Below, in pieces: positions 35,906 to 46,614 of a stretch of DNA of 64,000 nt (positions are counted from its first letter, which is position 1; each line of letters starts with the position of its first letter). The stretch lies in NCBI GenBank assembly GCA_958430865.1, contig CAUDNR010002791.1, positions 2,192 to 66,191 on the forward strand, given 5' to 3'. The notes beneath the pieces are model-generated. The model ran no database searches. It was not told the origin of the DNA and worked only from the letters and a program-made list of their open reading frames with translations. The stretch is from Entrophospora sp. SA101. Taxonomy: Eukaryota > Glomeromycota > Glomeromycetes > Entrophosporales > Entrophosporaceae. Position numbers and translations under genes: made by a program.

Positions 35906-37137
35906 TGTTTGACGAAATGTTGCCATAATTGTAATTGTAAATTTATTACATCAAATTCGCTGCCATTAAGTCAAGTGAATTGCTTTAAAGGCTAATAAAA
36001 TATAAAAGCTCACAAATCTCCTTTGTTTCATTAGTTGTTCCCAAGGAGCCAAGTTTTTCTTTTGCTGAATACAAAAGTTCAATTCCCATACACTCATTTA
36101 CTACTAAACTCGAACATCTCTTATATTAATAACGTGATACATGATCGGAGTAGATAAAACCGTCAACTAATTTCAGTATATAATTGTTATGAAAATTTTA
36201 TGTCAACTTTTATAATTATTATCAAATTGCTATGCAAATAACCATGAAGATTGATTAAATTACTTTGCAATAAAAGACCCATCTTTGTCCTTATCCTTAT
36301 TGTAAGTGATCAACGAAAATTTCATTAAGGATAACTTTTGGTCTTCTCTTGAAAAAGTTACTTGCAGAGATAATTAACATTCTAATAAATTAAAACTCTG
36401 ATAATCATTATTTAATAAACTTTTAAAAATAAAAATAAAAACATTGTCTTTATTTACTTTGTTTAAAGCACTTTGATAAAGTGTAGTTGGTACCTTGGTA
36501 AAAAGTAACAATCATGGAAAAGCCACGTTTTATTTACTTTAGGGAGCAAGCAAGCAAGGTTAGGGTTAACTTTGATTAACTAGTGAATGCTAACAACGAT
36601 TAGTAACGTAATTTGCTTTAGTGAGTAAGCAAAAGTTTGGACTAATGTTGGTTAACTAGTAGATGTTAATGAAGTAGTATCATTTTAGTCGTAAATGCAA
36701 GGCTGTTAAACAAGCTACTTAAGTTGTTTTGCAAGTAGAGTTTAAAATTGATCAATAAATGTAAACAAGGACAAACAACTGAAACAGATCGATCATAAAT
36801 GTATAAAAGGAACCTTATATCATTGCAAAAGAGCATCTTTACTTATTTACAGTAATCTAATACCATCAAGTGTGCTCCGAAATGACAATATCACCATTTA
36901 ACAAGAATCAAAAATTGTAAAAAGTTTATTATTTCAAAATATTGTTACAAGATAAGAAATAAAATAAGGATGAAATAAAAAGAAGATAATAAATTTATAG
37001 TGGAGATTAAATTAGTCATTCATCTCATCTTTTCTTTTACTAGAATTTAATGTATTAATTAATATTGTTAGTAATAATAATTAATGAATAGTAATTTTCA
37101 ATTAATTAATAATAAAATTTTATTTACCTTTAACATT
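35905..37137. repeat. Kinase downstream flank repeat, copy 2
   Basis: Same family as 23284-24520, starting 'TGTTGTTTGACGAAATGTTG' and ending at the stop of kinase fragment E. Confidence 0.75.
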
Positions 37138-37229
37138 TTAGAAAAAAGAGCCAAAATCAAGATTATTCAACGAACTATCATTACTTGTATAAATTTTCAA
37201 GTTTTTAGATTTAGCAATCTCTTCATCTA
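37138..37229 (-). pseudogene. Kinase family fragment E, C-terminal end, cut by assembly gap
   Basis: The minus strand reads 'DEEIAKSKNLKIYTSNDSSL' then 'NNLDFGSFF' and stop, the same tail as kinases A and B. The rest of the gene lies in or beyond the gap at 37230-37239. What follows the gap is unrelated sequence, so a whole gene has been lost or collapsed there. Confidence 0.85.
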
Positions 37230-37239
37230 NNNNNNNNNN
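37230..37239. other. Assembly gap (10 N)
   Basis: A run of ten N bases inside the C-terminal exon of a kinase paralogue. The true missing length is unknown. Confidence 0.99.
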
Positions 37240-37299
37240 AATAAAATTTTTTAAAAGTTGTAATAAAGTTTTTGAAATAAAGCTATTTTCTCATTACTT

Positions 37300-37910
37300 T
37301 TCAGCCACCCCACGTATACATGACAATCCTAATAGAGGGATAGGATCTGATTATGTAAGTATTAATAAATACATTTACATTTACATTCACATATACAAAT
37401 AGATATTTATATATAAATTAATAAATAATTAAATTATTACTTATTTATACTTTATGGTCCAGGCATTTATGTACACTGGTGGTATGCTAAAAATGGCCGA
37501 TTTACAGAAAGTTTATGAAAAAGGTACTGATATTTATTTGTGAGCAAATCCAACTCAAGATAAGCTACTTTATCATGATTTTCTTCAGAAACTAGGGAAG
37601 TTAAAAGATTCCAATAAGGAATCAATTTTGGCAACAAAGAGGATTTTGACACCCCACCTAAAGAATTACTATTATTTTAGCTCAATCTGAAACTTATGTC
37701 AAGTGTTCAAGAACTAAAGGGCTAAGGCTAAATCTAAATATGAGGAAGATGGTAAATAACAAAAATTTGTTTTTTGGATGTTTTGCTTGTATGATTTTAA
37801 AACTAACATTTTTATTTCATTTTAGTGTTTATTAATACCAATAATTGGTTTTGGATCATATTGCAAGGTGGTATTTGGGTTACAAGTGTTGTCATTTCTT
37901 TATAAAAAAT
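37300..37910 (+). CDS. Unrecognised gene fragment with C-terminal membrane helix
   Basis: After the gap, plausible plus-strand exons are about 37303-37356 ('TPRIHDNPNRGIGSDY', ended by GTAAGT), 37463-37543 ('AFMYTGGMLKMADLQKVYEK'), and a last one beginning after TTTTAG near 37825 ('VFINTNNWFWIILQGGIWVT' to a stop at 37902-37904), which would be a terminal hydrophobic segment. The middle exon runs into a stop at 37540, so the model is not continuous. I do not recognise the protein; the 5' part would lie in the gap. Confidence 0.3.
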
Positions 37911-38083
37911 TCTTTATTGTATTGGTGTTGTAAGAATATATGCTGTAAAAACTTCTGACAATTAATTATATATAAATTAAATAGAATATTAATGTGAACA
38001 CAAACTTAATATTGATAAGAAAAAATAAATAAAATAAATATTTTTATTATCAGTTGCAAAAATGGTTTTTATTAATGTTTTTT

Positions 38084-38882
38084 CTAACATTGTAAAAAGT
38101 CAGCAACCATAAGTAATTCCAATGCCATATAAGGATCAATATCGAATGGTGGTATGTCTCTTATGTCTCTTTCACTGTTTTGAAATCGAAGTTTGTAGTA
38201 TAAATATTGACAAACCTTCTCAAGAACCACAGCTCTGATAATAATAATAACAGTAATAATGAAAAGATATTAATGAGTCATATATCATTACAGTCTATTT
38301 TATCTATTTATTTATTTTTTATGTAAGATGATAGGTTAAATTACTTGATTTCGGGAAAATGAATTGTATTTTGTTGTGCTTCTATAAATTGTCCTATCAA
38401 TATTATTATCATTAAAAGTCATTCAAAAAATTATTAGTTAATGTATAAATATGTACACACACACATATATATATAGAGAGAAAGAAAGAACCTGATAACA
38501 TATTTTTCATAGTTGGTGAAACAAATGCAGCATCTTTTTCTATCAAAAATTCGAATCCATCTGAACTAATCAATTTTACATGTTCTTGTATAGTAGTGGT
38601 TGTATTTGAGATTGATAGAGATGCTGATATTGGAATAGATGATCGATTTTTTTTAATTTTTCGTCCTTGCTTAATTTCATCTCGTTGTGTAAGAGTAGGT
38701 GTGGAAGTGGAGGTGGAGGTGGAAGCAACTATACTTGAAGATGTAGTAGGCAAAATATTATCATTACCATCATTATCATTATTAGTTGCAGTTGTAACAG
38801 CACCAGAGGTAGTTGTGGTGGTACCAGTAGAGGTGGTAGAGGTATTGGAAACACTAATTGGTCGACTGCGTTCAGTTGACAT
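38084..38882 (-). CDS. ELC1: Elongin C with long Ser/Thr-rich N-terminal extension
   Basis: Three exons, 38492-38882, 38345-38393, 38084-38234, join in phase to 196 aa. From residue 101 it is a Skp1/BTB-fold Elongin C: 'HVKLISSDGFEFLIEKDAAF', 'MKNMLSG', 'NTIHFPEIKAVVLEKVCQY', 'IDPYMALELLMVADFLQC'. Elongin C links BC-box substrate receptors to cullin ubiquitin ligases and works with Elongin A at stalled RNA polymerase II. The usual length is about 100-112 aa. Here 100 extra residues rich in Ser, Thr and Asn precede it in the same exon without a stop. Whether this extension is translated from the ATG at 38882 or the protein starts further in cannot be settled, though no in-frame Met lies just before the core. 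Confidence 0.92.
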
Positions 38883-39382
38883 TGTTGTTGTTGTTGAAGG
38901 AATGCTTGTGAAAATTCCAATAAAATAATGAATAATCTGTGATTTCTTCTATAACGAGAAATTTTTTTTTTTCTATTATTAAAATTATGCATGTAATTAG
39001 TGGGTTGTATCCGGTTTGAATTCGAATCGAGCCGAATCGAATCACTTTAAAATTCGATTTGTTCGGAGCCTCACTGCTGAATATCTTCATCTAAATTCTG
39101 AAGTCTGTGGAGATAAAATAGGATGTTATCTATTTACATGTACTGTATTAAAATTATTCCATGCCACCACCGATCATTCATCAATTAATCGTTGAAAAAT
39201 TTTCAACGCCCGATTAACTGGATAATTGGAGCATAGTAAAAGTAATAGTAATAATAATAATAATAATTATAATAATAGAATCAATGCGAATCGATTTTCG
39301 AACACATTTAAAAAATTAATAATAATAATGCGAATCAAGAAATATGCATGAAATTTGTTAGAAGGAAGTTTTGTGTACTTGT
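38883..39382. other. Elongin C upstream region
   Basis: Presumed promoter, then 'CGAATCGAGCCGAATCGAAT' and an ATA/AAT microsatellite at 39245-39275. No gene. Confidence 0.45.
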
Positions 39383-40385
39383 CATGTTGTTTGACGAAAT
39401 TGCTTTAATAAAATATATAGCTCACAAAAAAAAACTTATAAATATGTATTCCAAGGTCTTTTTTTTATATTTTTCTTGTGTATCCATCATGGTTCCCAAG
39501 GAGCTAAGTTCCTCTTTTGCTGAACACAATTCAGTTTCCATGCACTCATACTCGAACATTATTATTATATTAACATTAATAACGTGATGCATGATCAATC
39601 ATTGATTAGGAATTAAGTTACTTTTTTAATCCAATCTTTATCTTTTTTTTTTATTTTTAATTTTACTCATTTGTTTTGTTATGCCTTTATTTTTTATATA
39701 ATAGCCTAAATAAACGTGGAGCAAAACTTGTAGTCTTTTATATGATAGGTAATTATCCGACATTCTTTACAACAACTATTTTTTGAGAGCAAGTACACAA
39801 GATTATGATTGTTTGTGTTATTTGTTATTAGAGATCTCTATCTCATAGATACTTGGACAATTTGAAACACGGAAACACCAAACAATTTAATATACAATTT
39901 TGATTACTGGAAACTTATTTGTTATTCCTTGAGCACATAAGGCTAATATCTGACTTGTCCCTCCGACGATATAATGCAATTGATCTTCAGGAGGAGGGTG
40001 CTCACAGATTCGTAAATTAATAAACTAATTAATTGACAAGCACCGAATTATTGTGAATTAACTGACAAGAGTAGCCCAAAAGTTAGCTCATAATTGTTAA
40101 TTAACCAAATGATACCTTGCAATATCACCATTTAACAATAATCGAAAAATTGTAAAAATATTATTTCAAAAATATTGTTACAAGATAAGAAATAAAATAA
40201 GGACGAAATAAAAAGATAAATAAAAAAATAAAGAATAAATTTATAGTGGAGATTAAATTAGTCATCCATCAATTCTTTTACTATTGTTATTAGAATTTAA
40301 TTGATTAATATTGTTGGTAATAATTAATAAGTAGTAATTTCTAATTAATAAGCAGTGAAATTTTTTTATTTACCTTTGTTAACAT
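39383..40385. repeat. Kinase downstream flank repeat, copy 3
   Basis: Begins 'TGTTGTTTGACGAAATTGCT' and runs to the stop of kinase B. Similar to copies at 23284, 35905 and 44037, with internal deletions and insertions. Confidence 0.75.
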
Positions 40386-41885
40386 TTAGAAAAAAGAGTC
40401 ACAATCAAGATTATTTAACGAACTATTACTTGTATAAATTTTCAAGCTTTTAGATTTAGCAATCTCTTCATCTAAGATTCTACTTTTATGATATGCATCT
40501 GGATGTGGTTTGTGTGCTTGTTGTGAACCATTACTACTGCTACTAGTAGTATTATTACTATTATTATTTTTAATAATTTCATTACATTTATATCTAGCAA
40601 AATCAGCCAGTTCTCTACTAGTTGGTCTTTTTGATGGATCCACATCCCAACACCTCTGCATCATTTGCACACAACCACCAGGCATTCCAGGTAGTATTGG
40701 TGGTCGTAAACCTTCACATATATCAAAAATCAAACGATGATTGTGAGATCTATCATCAAATGGTGGATGTCCTACAAATATTTCCCACATTAACATCCCA
40801 ACACTATAGATATCTGATTCTTTGGTGTTCTTCGTGTTATTTCCTCTAAGTAACTCGGGTGCAACATATGATACAATTCCATAGACTTTATTTGATGATT
40901 TATCAACTGGTCCACATAATCCTAAATCTGTAATATAACAATCACCTCCTTGCACAAGTATATTACCACTATGTAAATCACAATGGATTAAATCTTTTTT
41001 ATGTATCTGATTTAATGCATCACATAAATAATCAAAGATTGAAATTCTGTCTTTTAATGCTAAATTTAAATGATTTTTTTGCAAATAATCCCTTAAATTT
41101 CCTTCCAAATAATTTAAAACTATTGCATAATTTCCATTATCTGGGAATTTAGTTATACCATGGCATTTAACAATCAAAATCGATCGAATTTTACAATAAT
41201 TTATTGCCTATAATTAAATATAAAGTCAATTAGTATTATATAATACAGTATTGTTTAAATGACAACTACCAACCTCATCAAAAAAGGCTTTTCCTGGATT
41301 ACTTGAATCATTTAAACTTTTTAATACTACCATTTGATCTCCAAAACAACTAAATTCCTTTTTATTTTCGTCATAATCAATAATAGTTCCCCTTGTCCAT
41401 GTTGCAGTATAAATTGAACTAAACCCGCCTTCAGTTAACTTTGTTACTTCTTCAAATTGCTCAAAAGGTATCCATTCTAAAATATAGCGTGGCAGAGATG
41501 ATTTCATTTGACATTGCTGAATAAAATCATCAATTATGTTATTTCCAGATGTCCAAGTGGTGAAAAGACTCTGTAATTGTAATCTAATACAACCTTCACA
41601 GAACCTATTAGAGTATCTTGTCAATTTACATTTGTTGCATTCTTTTTGTTTCCCCTCTTTATATGTTGCATTTTCTAATTCAAAATTATAAATATACCTT
41701 TCTTTACAATATTCTTTTTCATTTTCAGAAAGCTCCTTGTTTTTTTCAACTAATGAAAAAAAATAATCTTTTCTACTTTCTCTTTCAGAATTGGCATCAG
41801 CATAATTAAGTATTTCACTGTAAATTTTATATAAAAATTTCTTTCTTTCTTGTGATAACGATGATAATAGGTCAACATATGACAT
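40386..41885 (-). CDS. Protein kinase, Glomeromycotina-expanded family (copy B)
   Basis: Two exons, 41274-41885 and 40386-41207, join to 477 aa. It is a close paralogue of copy A: the same MSYV start, CxxC-x9-CxxC cluster ('CNKCKLTRYSNRFCEGC'), glycine loop 'TEGGFSSIYTATW', lysine in 'VVLKSL', 'LIHCDLHSGNIL', 'ITDLGLCG', 'APELL' and 'TSRILDEEIAKSKSLKIYTS' tail. It lacks about 35 residues of the Asn/Ser-rich linker near the C-terminus present in A. The intron is in the same position and nearly the same sequence, so duplication is recent. Both exons are intact. Confidence 0.92.
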
Positions 41886-42980
41886 TATTATTATATAAAA
41901 ATATAATATATAAATTCGACTTGGTGTTTTAATGATGTAGATATATTTTTGAGAATAAAAGTTGCCGTGTTACGTACGGTTCCTCACTAAATGTCGTAAT
42001 TTGTGTGTAGATTTTATATTTTGTGTAATATTTTATTAACAATTTTACCCAAATTTGGATGCACGGGAAACATTATGTTATAAAGAAGACTCGTCATGAC
42101 TTGAAACGGTAAATCCGGTGCAATTACGGTAACAAATCACGAATCTTCTAAACATTTTGTTGCTCAACTTTAGCAAACTGGATTGTTGGGATCAAAATCA
42201 AAGGGTAAAACTTCGTAATGAGTCGCTTTTTTCTTTTTTTTGTACGCCGGCTTGAAATTAATTTGTTAAAATTGAAATTTGAACAAAAATATTTATTTGA
42301 CAACCGAAAAATTATCTATTTTTGTTCAAAACGTCAGGGTTGAGCGAAGCAAATACTTGACCGAAAAGAAATCGTGTTCCGCTTTAGATTTTTTGCGTAG
42401 TGTCTACCGCTGTCTACAATTATGTCTTCATCTTGCTCTGACGTTTTGGACCAATTGAAATGACCAAAAACCTGTGGAGCTTTTACCTCAGATCCTAAAT
42501 CGTCACACAACGTACATATTCCGGGACACAAGACCGGAATTCAAAAACATTTTTTACATTTTATTTTGTTGTTGTTATTATTATCGGTCAATTCAATGAT
42601 CGATAAACAAATACGCACTAATTTTTTTTGATTATTCATTGATAATTTTTTTGACTTTGACCATTTGAGGGATAGTGGAAAAATTTTATTTTAATTTTCT
42701 TTCGGAGAAACAAATCTTTGTAAAGAATTTTTTTAATTAAGAAAAAAAAGCTTAGTTGGGTTTTTCTTAACAATCGAAATTTGTAAATAACTTTTGATGT
42801 TTGCATGAAGTTTATTCTTTTATAACAAGAGACTTGAAAAAAATTCAATTGATCCAATTGACCTTTAATCTGAGATAAATAAATAAAACACAAGGACAAA
42901 ATATCGGGGTTTTTTTAATTAAGAAAAAAAAAGCCTAATTTTTTTAACAATCAAAATTCGTAAATAGCTTTTGATTCGCA
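41886..42980. repeat. Kinase upstream flank repeat, copy 2
   Basis: Upstream of kinase B. The first 700 bp are related to 26126-27000, and 42190-42980 is repeated in inverted orientation at 45330-46040. It includes the shared promoter next to 41885. No independent gene; the frames at 42334-42531 and 42636-42899 are repeat-derived. Confidence 0.7.
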
Positions 42981-42984
42981 CGAG

Positions 42985-43463
42985 AGCTCTTCTTTGGAAA
43001 GGGACTTTTATTAAATTTATTAAATTCGTGAACAATTTCCCTTTGTACATGTAAATTTTTTAAATAAATAAATTTTTTGCTCTACGTAACGGATAAACCA
43101 TGACTGGCTAATACTAATGTTGATGTTACTGGACGAATATAGATAGATACCTCGCATTAGAATGTAACCGAATCATATATAGAACACCATTTCAGCACTA
43201 CGTACCTTGACTATCGAATTCGAATACAATGTAAAAAGCAAAACCAATTAATGCACCTTTTTTGCATTTTTGAGGATAGAGTGTCTAATTGTGTATGTTT
43301 TTGTGGTAATTTATTAGACTACTCGATCAATGCACATTTGGCCATGAAATAGTCTATTTTTATTAAAAATTGCATCATTGATCATGAACACATGTTAAGA
43401 TGCTAAGATACTTTGCATCCGGTGCTAATTTTGACGCTCTGAACGAATATATATTTTGTGTGA
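42985..43463. repeat. hAT-adjacent repeat, copy 2
   Basis: Matches 35465-35905. It is joined at about 43463 to the middle of a kinase gene instead of to the kinase downstream flank, marking a rearrangement break. Confidence 0.7.
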
Positions 43464-44036
43464 TTGAGTTGTTATATTACAGATTTAGGATTATGTGGAC
43501 CAGTTGATGGTGAATCATCAAATAAAGTCTATGGAATTGTATCATATGTTGCACCCGAGTTACTTATAGGCAATAATACAAAGAACACAAAAGAAACTGA
43601 TATCTATAGTGTTGGGATGTTAATGTGGGAAATATTTGCAGGACATCCACCATTTGATGATAGAGCTCACAATCATCATTTGATTTTTGATATATGTGAA
43701 GGTTTACGACCACCAATACTACCTGGAATGCCTGATGATTATGTACAAATGATGCAGAGGTGTTGGGATGTGGATCCATCAAAAAGACCAACTAGTGGAG
43801 AGTTGTTTGTTTTTGCTAGAAATAAACGTAACAAAATTATTAAAAATAATAATGATAATAATAGTAATAATACTACTAGTAGTGGTAGTAGTACTTTGCA
43901 ACAAGCACACAAAACACACCCGGATGCATATCACACAAGTAGAATATTAGATGATGAGATTGCTAGATCTAAAAGTTTGAAGATTTATACAAGTAATAGT
44001 TCGTTAAATAATCTTGATTGTAACTCTTTTTTCTAA
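43464..44036 (+). pseudogene. Kinase family copy C, 5' truncated
   Basis: Starts within the activation segment ('CYITDLGLCGPVDGESSNKV') and runs to the normal stop, with 'VSYVAPELL', 'DIYSVGMLMWEIF', 'RCWDVDPSKRP' and the tail 'AYHTSRILDDEIARSKSLKI'. The CxxC region, glycine loop, ATP lysine and catalytic aspartate are all missing, so it cannot be an active kinase. It lies in opposite orientation to copy B, 1.6 kb away, with matching flanks on the outer side, forming a large imperfect inverted repeat. Confidence 0.9.
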
Positions 44037-46040
44037 ATGTTAACAATGTGAATAAAATTTCATTATTAATTAATTGAAAATTATTATTCATTAATTATTA
44101 CTAACGATATTAATTAATACGTTAAATTCTAGTAACAATAGTAAAGGAAAAGATGCAATGAATGACTAATTTAATCTCTGCTATAAATTTATTATCTTCT
44201 TTTTATTTATCTTTTTATATCCTTATTTTATTTCTTATCTTGTAACAATATTTTGAAATAATAAACTTTTTACAATTTTTTGATTCTTGTTAAATGGTGA
44301 TATTGCGAGGTATCATTTTGGTTATGGGTTAATTTTTGGGCTACTCTTGTCAGTTAATTCGATGCTTGTCAATTAACTAATTTACGAATTTACTTTGGTT
44401 CTTTCTTGCACCTAGACGAATCTGTGAGCACACTTTATGGTGCCAAATAATTAAAGATGGTCCTTTTGCAATGCTTTTAGTTTTACCCTTGTTTGTTTAT
44501 TAGCCGATTGCAAACTCACTTTGATTTACTTGCAAAACAACCTAAGTAGCTTGTTTAACAGTCTTATATTTACAATTAAAATAATACTATATACTTCATT
44601 AACACCCACTAGTTAATTAACGTTAACCCTAACTTTGTTTGCTTGCTCACTGAAGCAAATAAACATGATGTTTTACCAAAGCTCCACAATTGTTACCTTT
44701 TACCAAGATTTGCTGCTTTTATTAAAGAAAATAAGGACAATGTTTTAATTTTAAAGGTTTATTAACGGTTATTTTATTTAATGAAAATAATGATTCTATC
44801 ACAGAGTTTTATTTTATTAGAATGTATTATTTTCCTTCGAAGTTATGCTTTTTCAAGCGAAGACCAGAAGTTATCCTTAATGAAATCTTTGTTGATCAAT
44901 ATAAAACTTCCATAATTATTTACACAGTAATAATTATAAAAGGCTTTTGCGTAAAATTTCATTGATACACTAAAATTAGTTGACCCTGGAACATAAAGTA
45001 CCGATGATTTTATTAATTAATAAGTAGCAAATGAGTGTGTGGGAATTGAACTTTTGTATTCAGCAAAAGAAAAACTTGGCTCCTAATGAAACAAAGGAGA
45101 GATTGGGATACTTAAAAAAAGACATTGGAATATGTTTTTTTTTAATAATTTTACTTACGTCATTTTGACTTAATGGCAGTGAATTTGACGTATCAGTTTT
45201 ATAACTATGGCAACATTTCGTCAAACAACATAGTTCGGAGCATCAAATTAGCACTAGATGAGAAGTATCGCATCCTATCATGTATTCATGATCAATGATG
45301 CATTATTTAATAAAAACACTCTCATGTGAATCAAAAGCTATTTATGAATTTCAATTGCTAAAAAAATCAAATAAGCTTTTTTCCTAATTAAAAAAAAGTT
45401 CTTTTTGTCCTGATATTTTCCTTGTGTTTATCTATCCGAGATTAAAGGTCAATTGGATCAATTGAATTTTTTTTTTTTCAAGTCTATCATAGAAGAATAA
45501 ACTTCATGCAACATCAAAAGTTATTTCAAATTTCATTTGTTAAAAAAAAATCCTTTGCAAAGATTAATCAATGTAATTTATTTGATTTCTCCGAAAATAA
45601 AACCACTATTCCTCAAATTGTCAAAAAAAATTGTACATATTGTTTGTTTATCGATCATTGAATTGACCGAAAATAATAATAACAACAAAATAAAATGTAA
45701 AAAATGTTTTTTCATTCCGATCTTGTGTTCTGAAATATGCACAATTTGGGATCTGAGGTAAAGGCTCCATAGGTTTTTGGCCATTTCAATTGGTCCAAAA
45801 CGTCAGAGCAAGACGAAGACCTAATGGTAGACACCATGCAAAAAAAATCTAAAGCAGAATACGATTTCCTTTCGGTCAAGTATTTGCTCCGCTCAACCCT
45901 GACGTTTTGAACAAAAATAGATAATTTTTCAACTGCCAAATAAATATTTTTTTTGTTCAAGCCAGCATACAAAAAAAGAAAAAAACGACTCATTACGAAG
46001 TTTTACCCTTTGATTTTGATCCCAACAATTCAGTTTACCT
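44037..46040. repeat. Inverted kinase flank repeats (copy 4 and upstream copy 3)
   Basis: 44037-45240 is the kinase downstream flank, inverted relative to 23284-24520 and ending '...CATTTCGTCAAACAACA'. 45330-46040 is an inverted copy of 42190-42980 (shared words 'CAATTGGATCAATTGAA', 'AGGTCAATTGG', 'CATTACGAAGTTTTACCCTT'). A sharp end at about 46038 abuts an unrelated minus-strand frame. Small frames inside (45537-45993) are repeat-derived. Confidence 0.7.
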
Positions 46041-46614
46041 TCCTGATTATTCATTATTCGATTAGGAAATTTTTTTATAGGCGCCTTGATCTTTTCAGTG
46101 GGAGCATTTTGTATGGCCAATAACGTTTCTTCCTCCATTGCTTGATCCTCGACTTTCGACCAGTTAACTTCCTTAAGATGAAAAGCATTAATTCGGTAAT
46201 ATTGACTAGGTTGAAAGTGTTTAAAGAAGCGATGACCTTTGGGATTTCATTGTCATCATTAATAGATTCTAATCCCGTCCCGTCAACATTCTTCAAAAAA
46301 ATACGAAGGTTACCCTCGTTACATACCGTATATTCCTCAAACTTTCCCAATAGTTCATCCTCATCATTATAAGATTGGATGTGAATGGTGTTCTCAAACT
46401 CATCTGCGACCAGAAATGATAACCCTGCATTGCGCATATGGTTTGCTTTCAATTCCAACAATGCATCCCTCATCACTTTATGCTTCTCGAATCCGAAATT
46501 TTTTAGCATGTTCCAATCTTTAGCAAATCTCTTATTAAGAAATATGTTGACTTCTTTTGGTAACCAATCCTGAACCGAAGAATACTCGATTCTTCGGTTG
46601 GAGATTTTTGGCAA
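46041..46614 (-). pseudogene. Hypothetical protein, frameshifted
   Basis: The frame from 46614 ('MPKISNRRIEYSSVQDWLPK' and on) is clearly protein-like for about 150 codons, including 'VNIFLNKRFAKDWNMLKNFG', 'DALLELKANHMRNAGLSFLV' and 'NDDNEIPKVIASLNTFNLVN'. Near 46180 the convincing frame shifts to another one ('HLKEVNWSKVEDQAMEEETL', 'IQNAPTEKIKAPIKKF'), which runs into the repeat border at 46040. The first 60 residues loosely resemble a SAM-type helical domain, but this is only an impression. Either an unseen intron or a frameshift joins the parts; the 3' end has probably been cut off by the inserted repeat. Confidence 0.45.

Noticed and set aside
38596..38992. Plus and minus frames rich in Val/Glu or Leu/Gln overlapping Elongin C exon 1
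   Set aside because: Shadows of the Ser/Thr-rich repeat-like coding sequence of the Elongin C extension.
42334..42899. Two minus frames upstream of kinase B
   Set aside because: Both lie in the flank repeat shared with 26126-27000 and 45330-46040, where the copies do not keep the frames.
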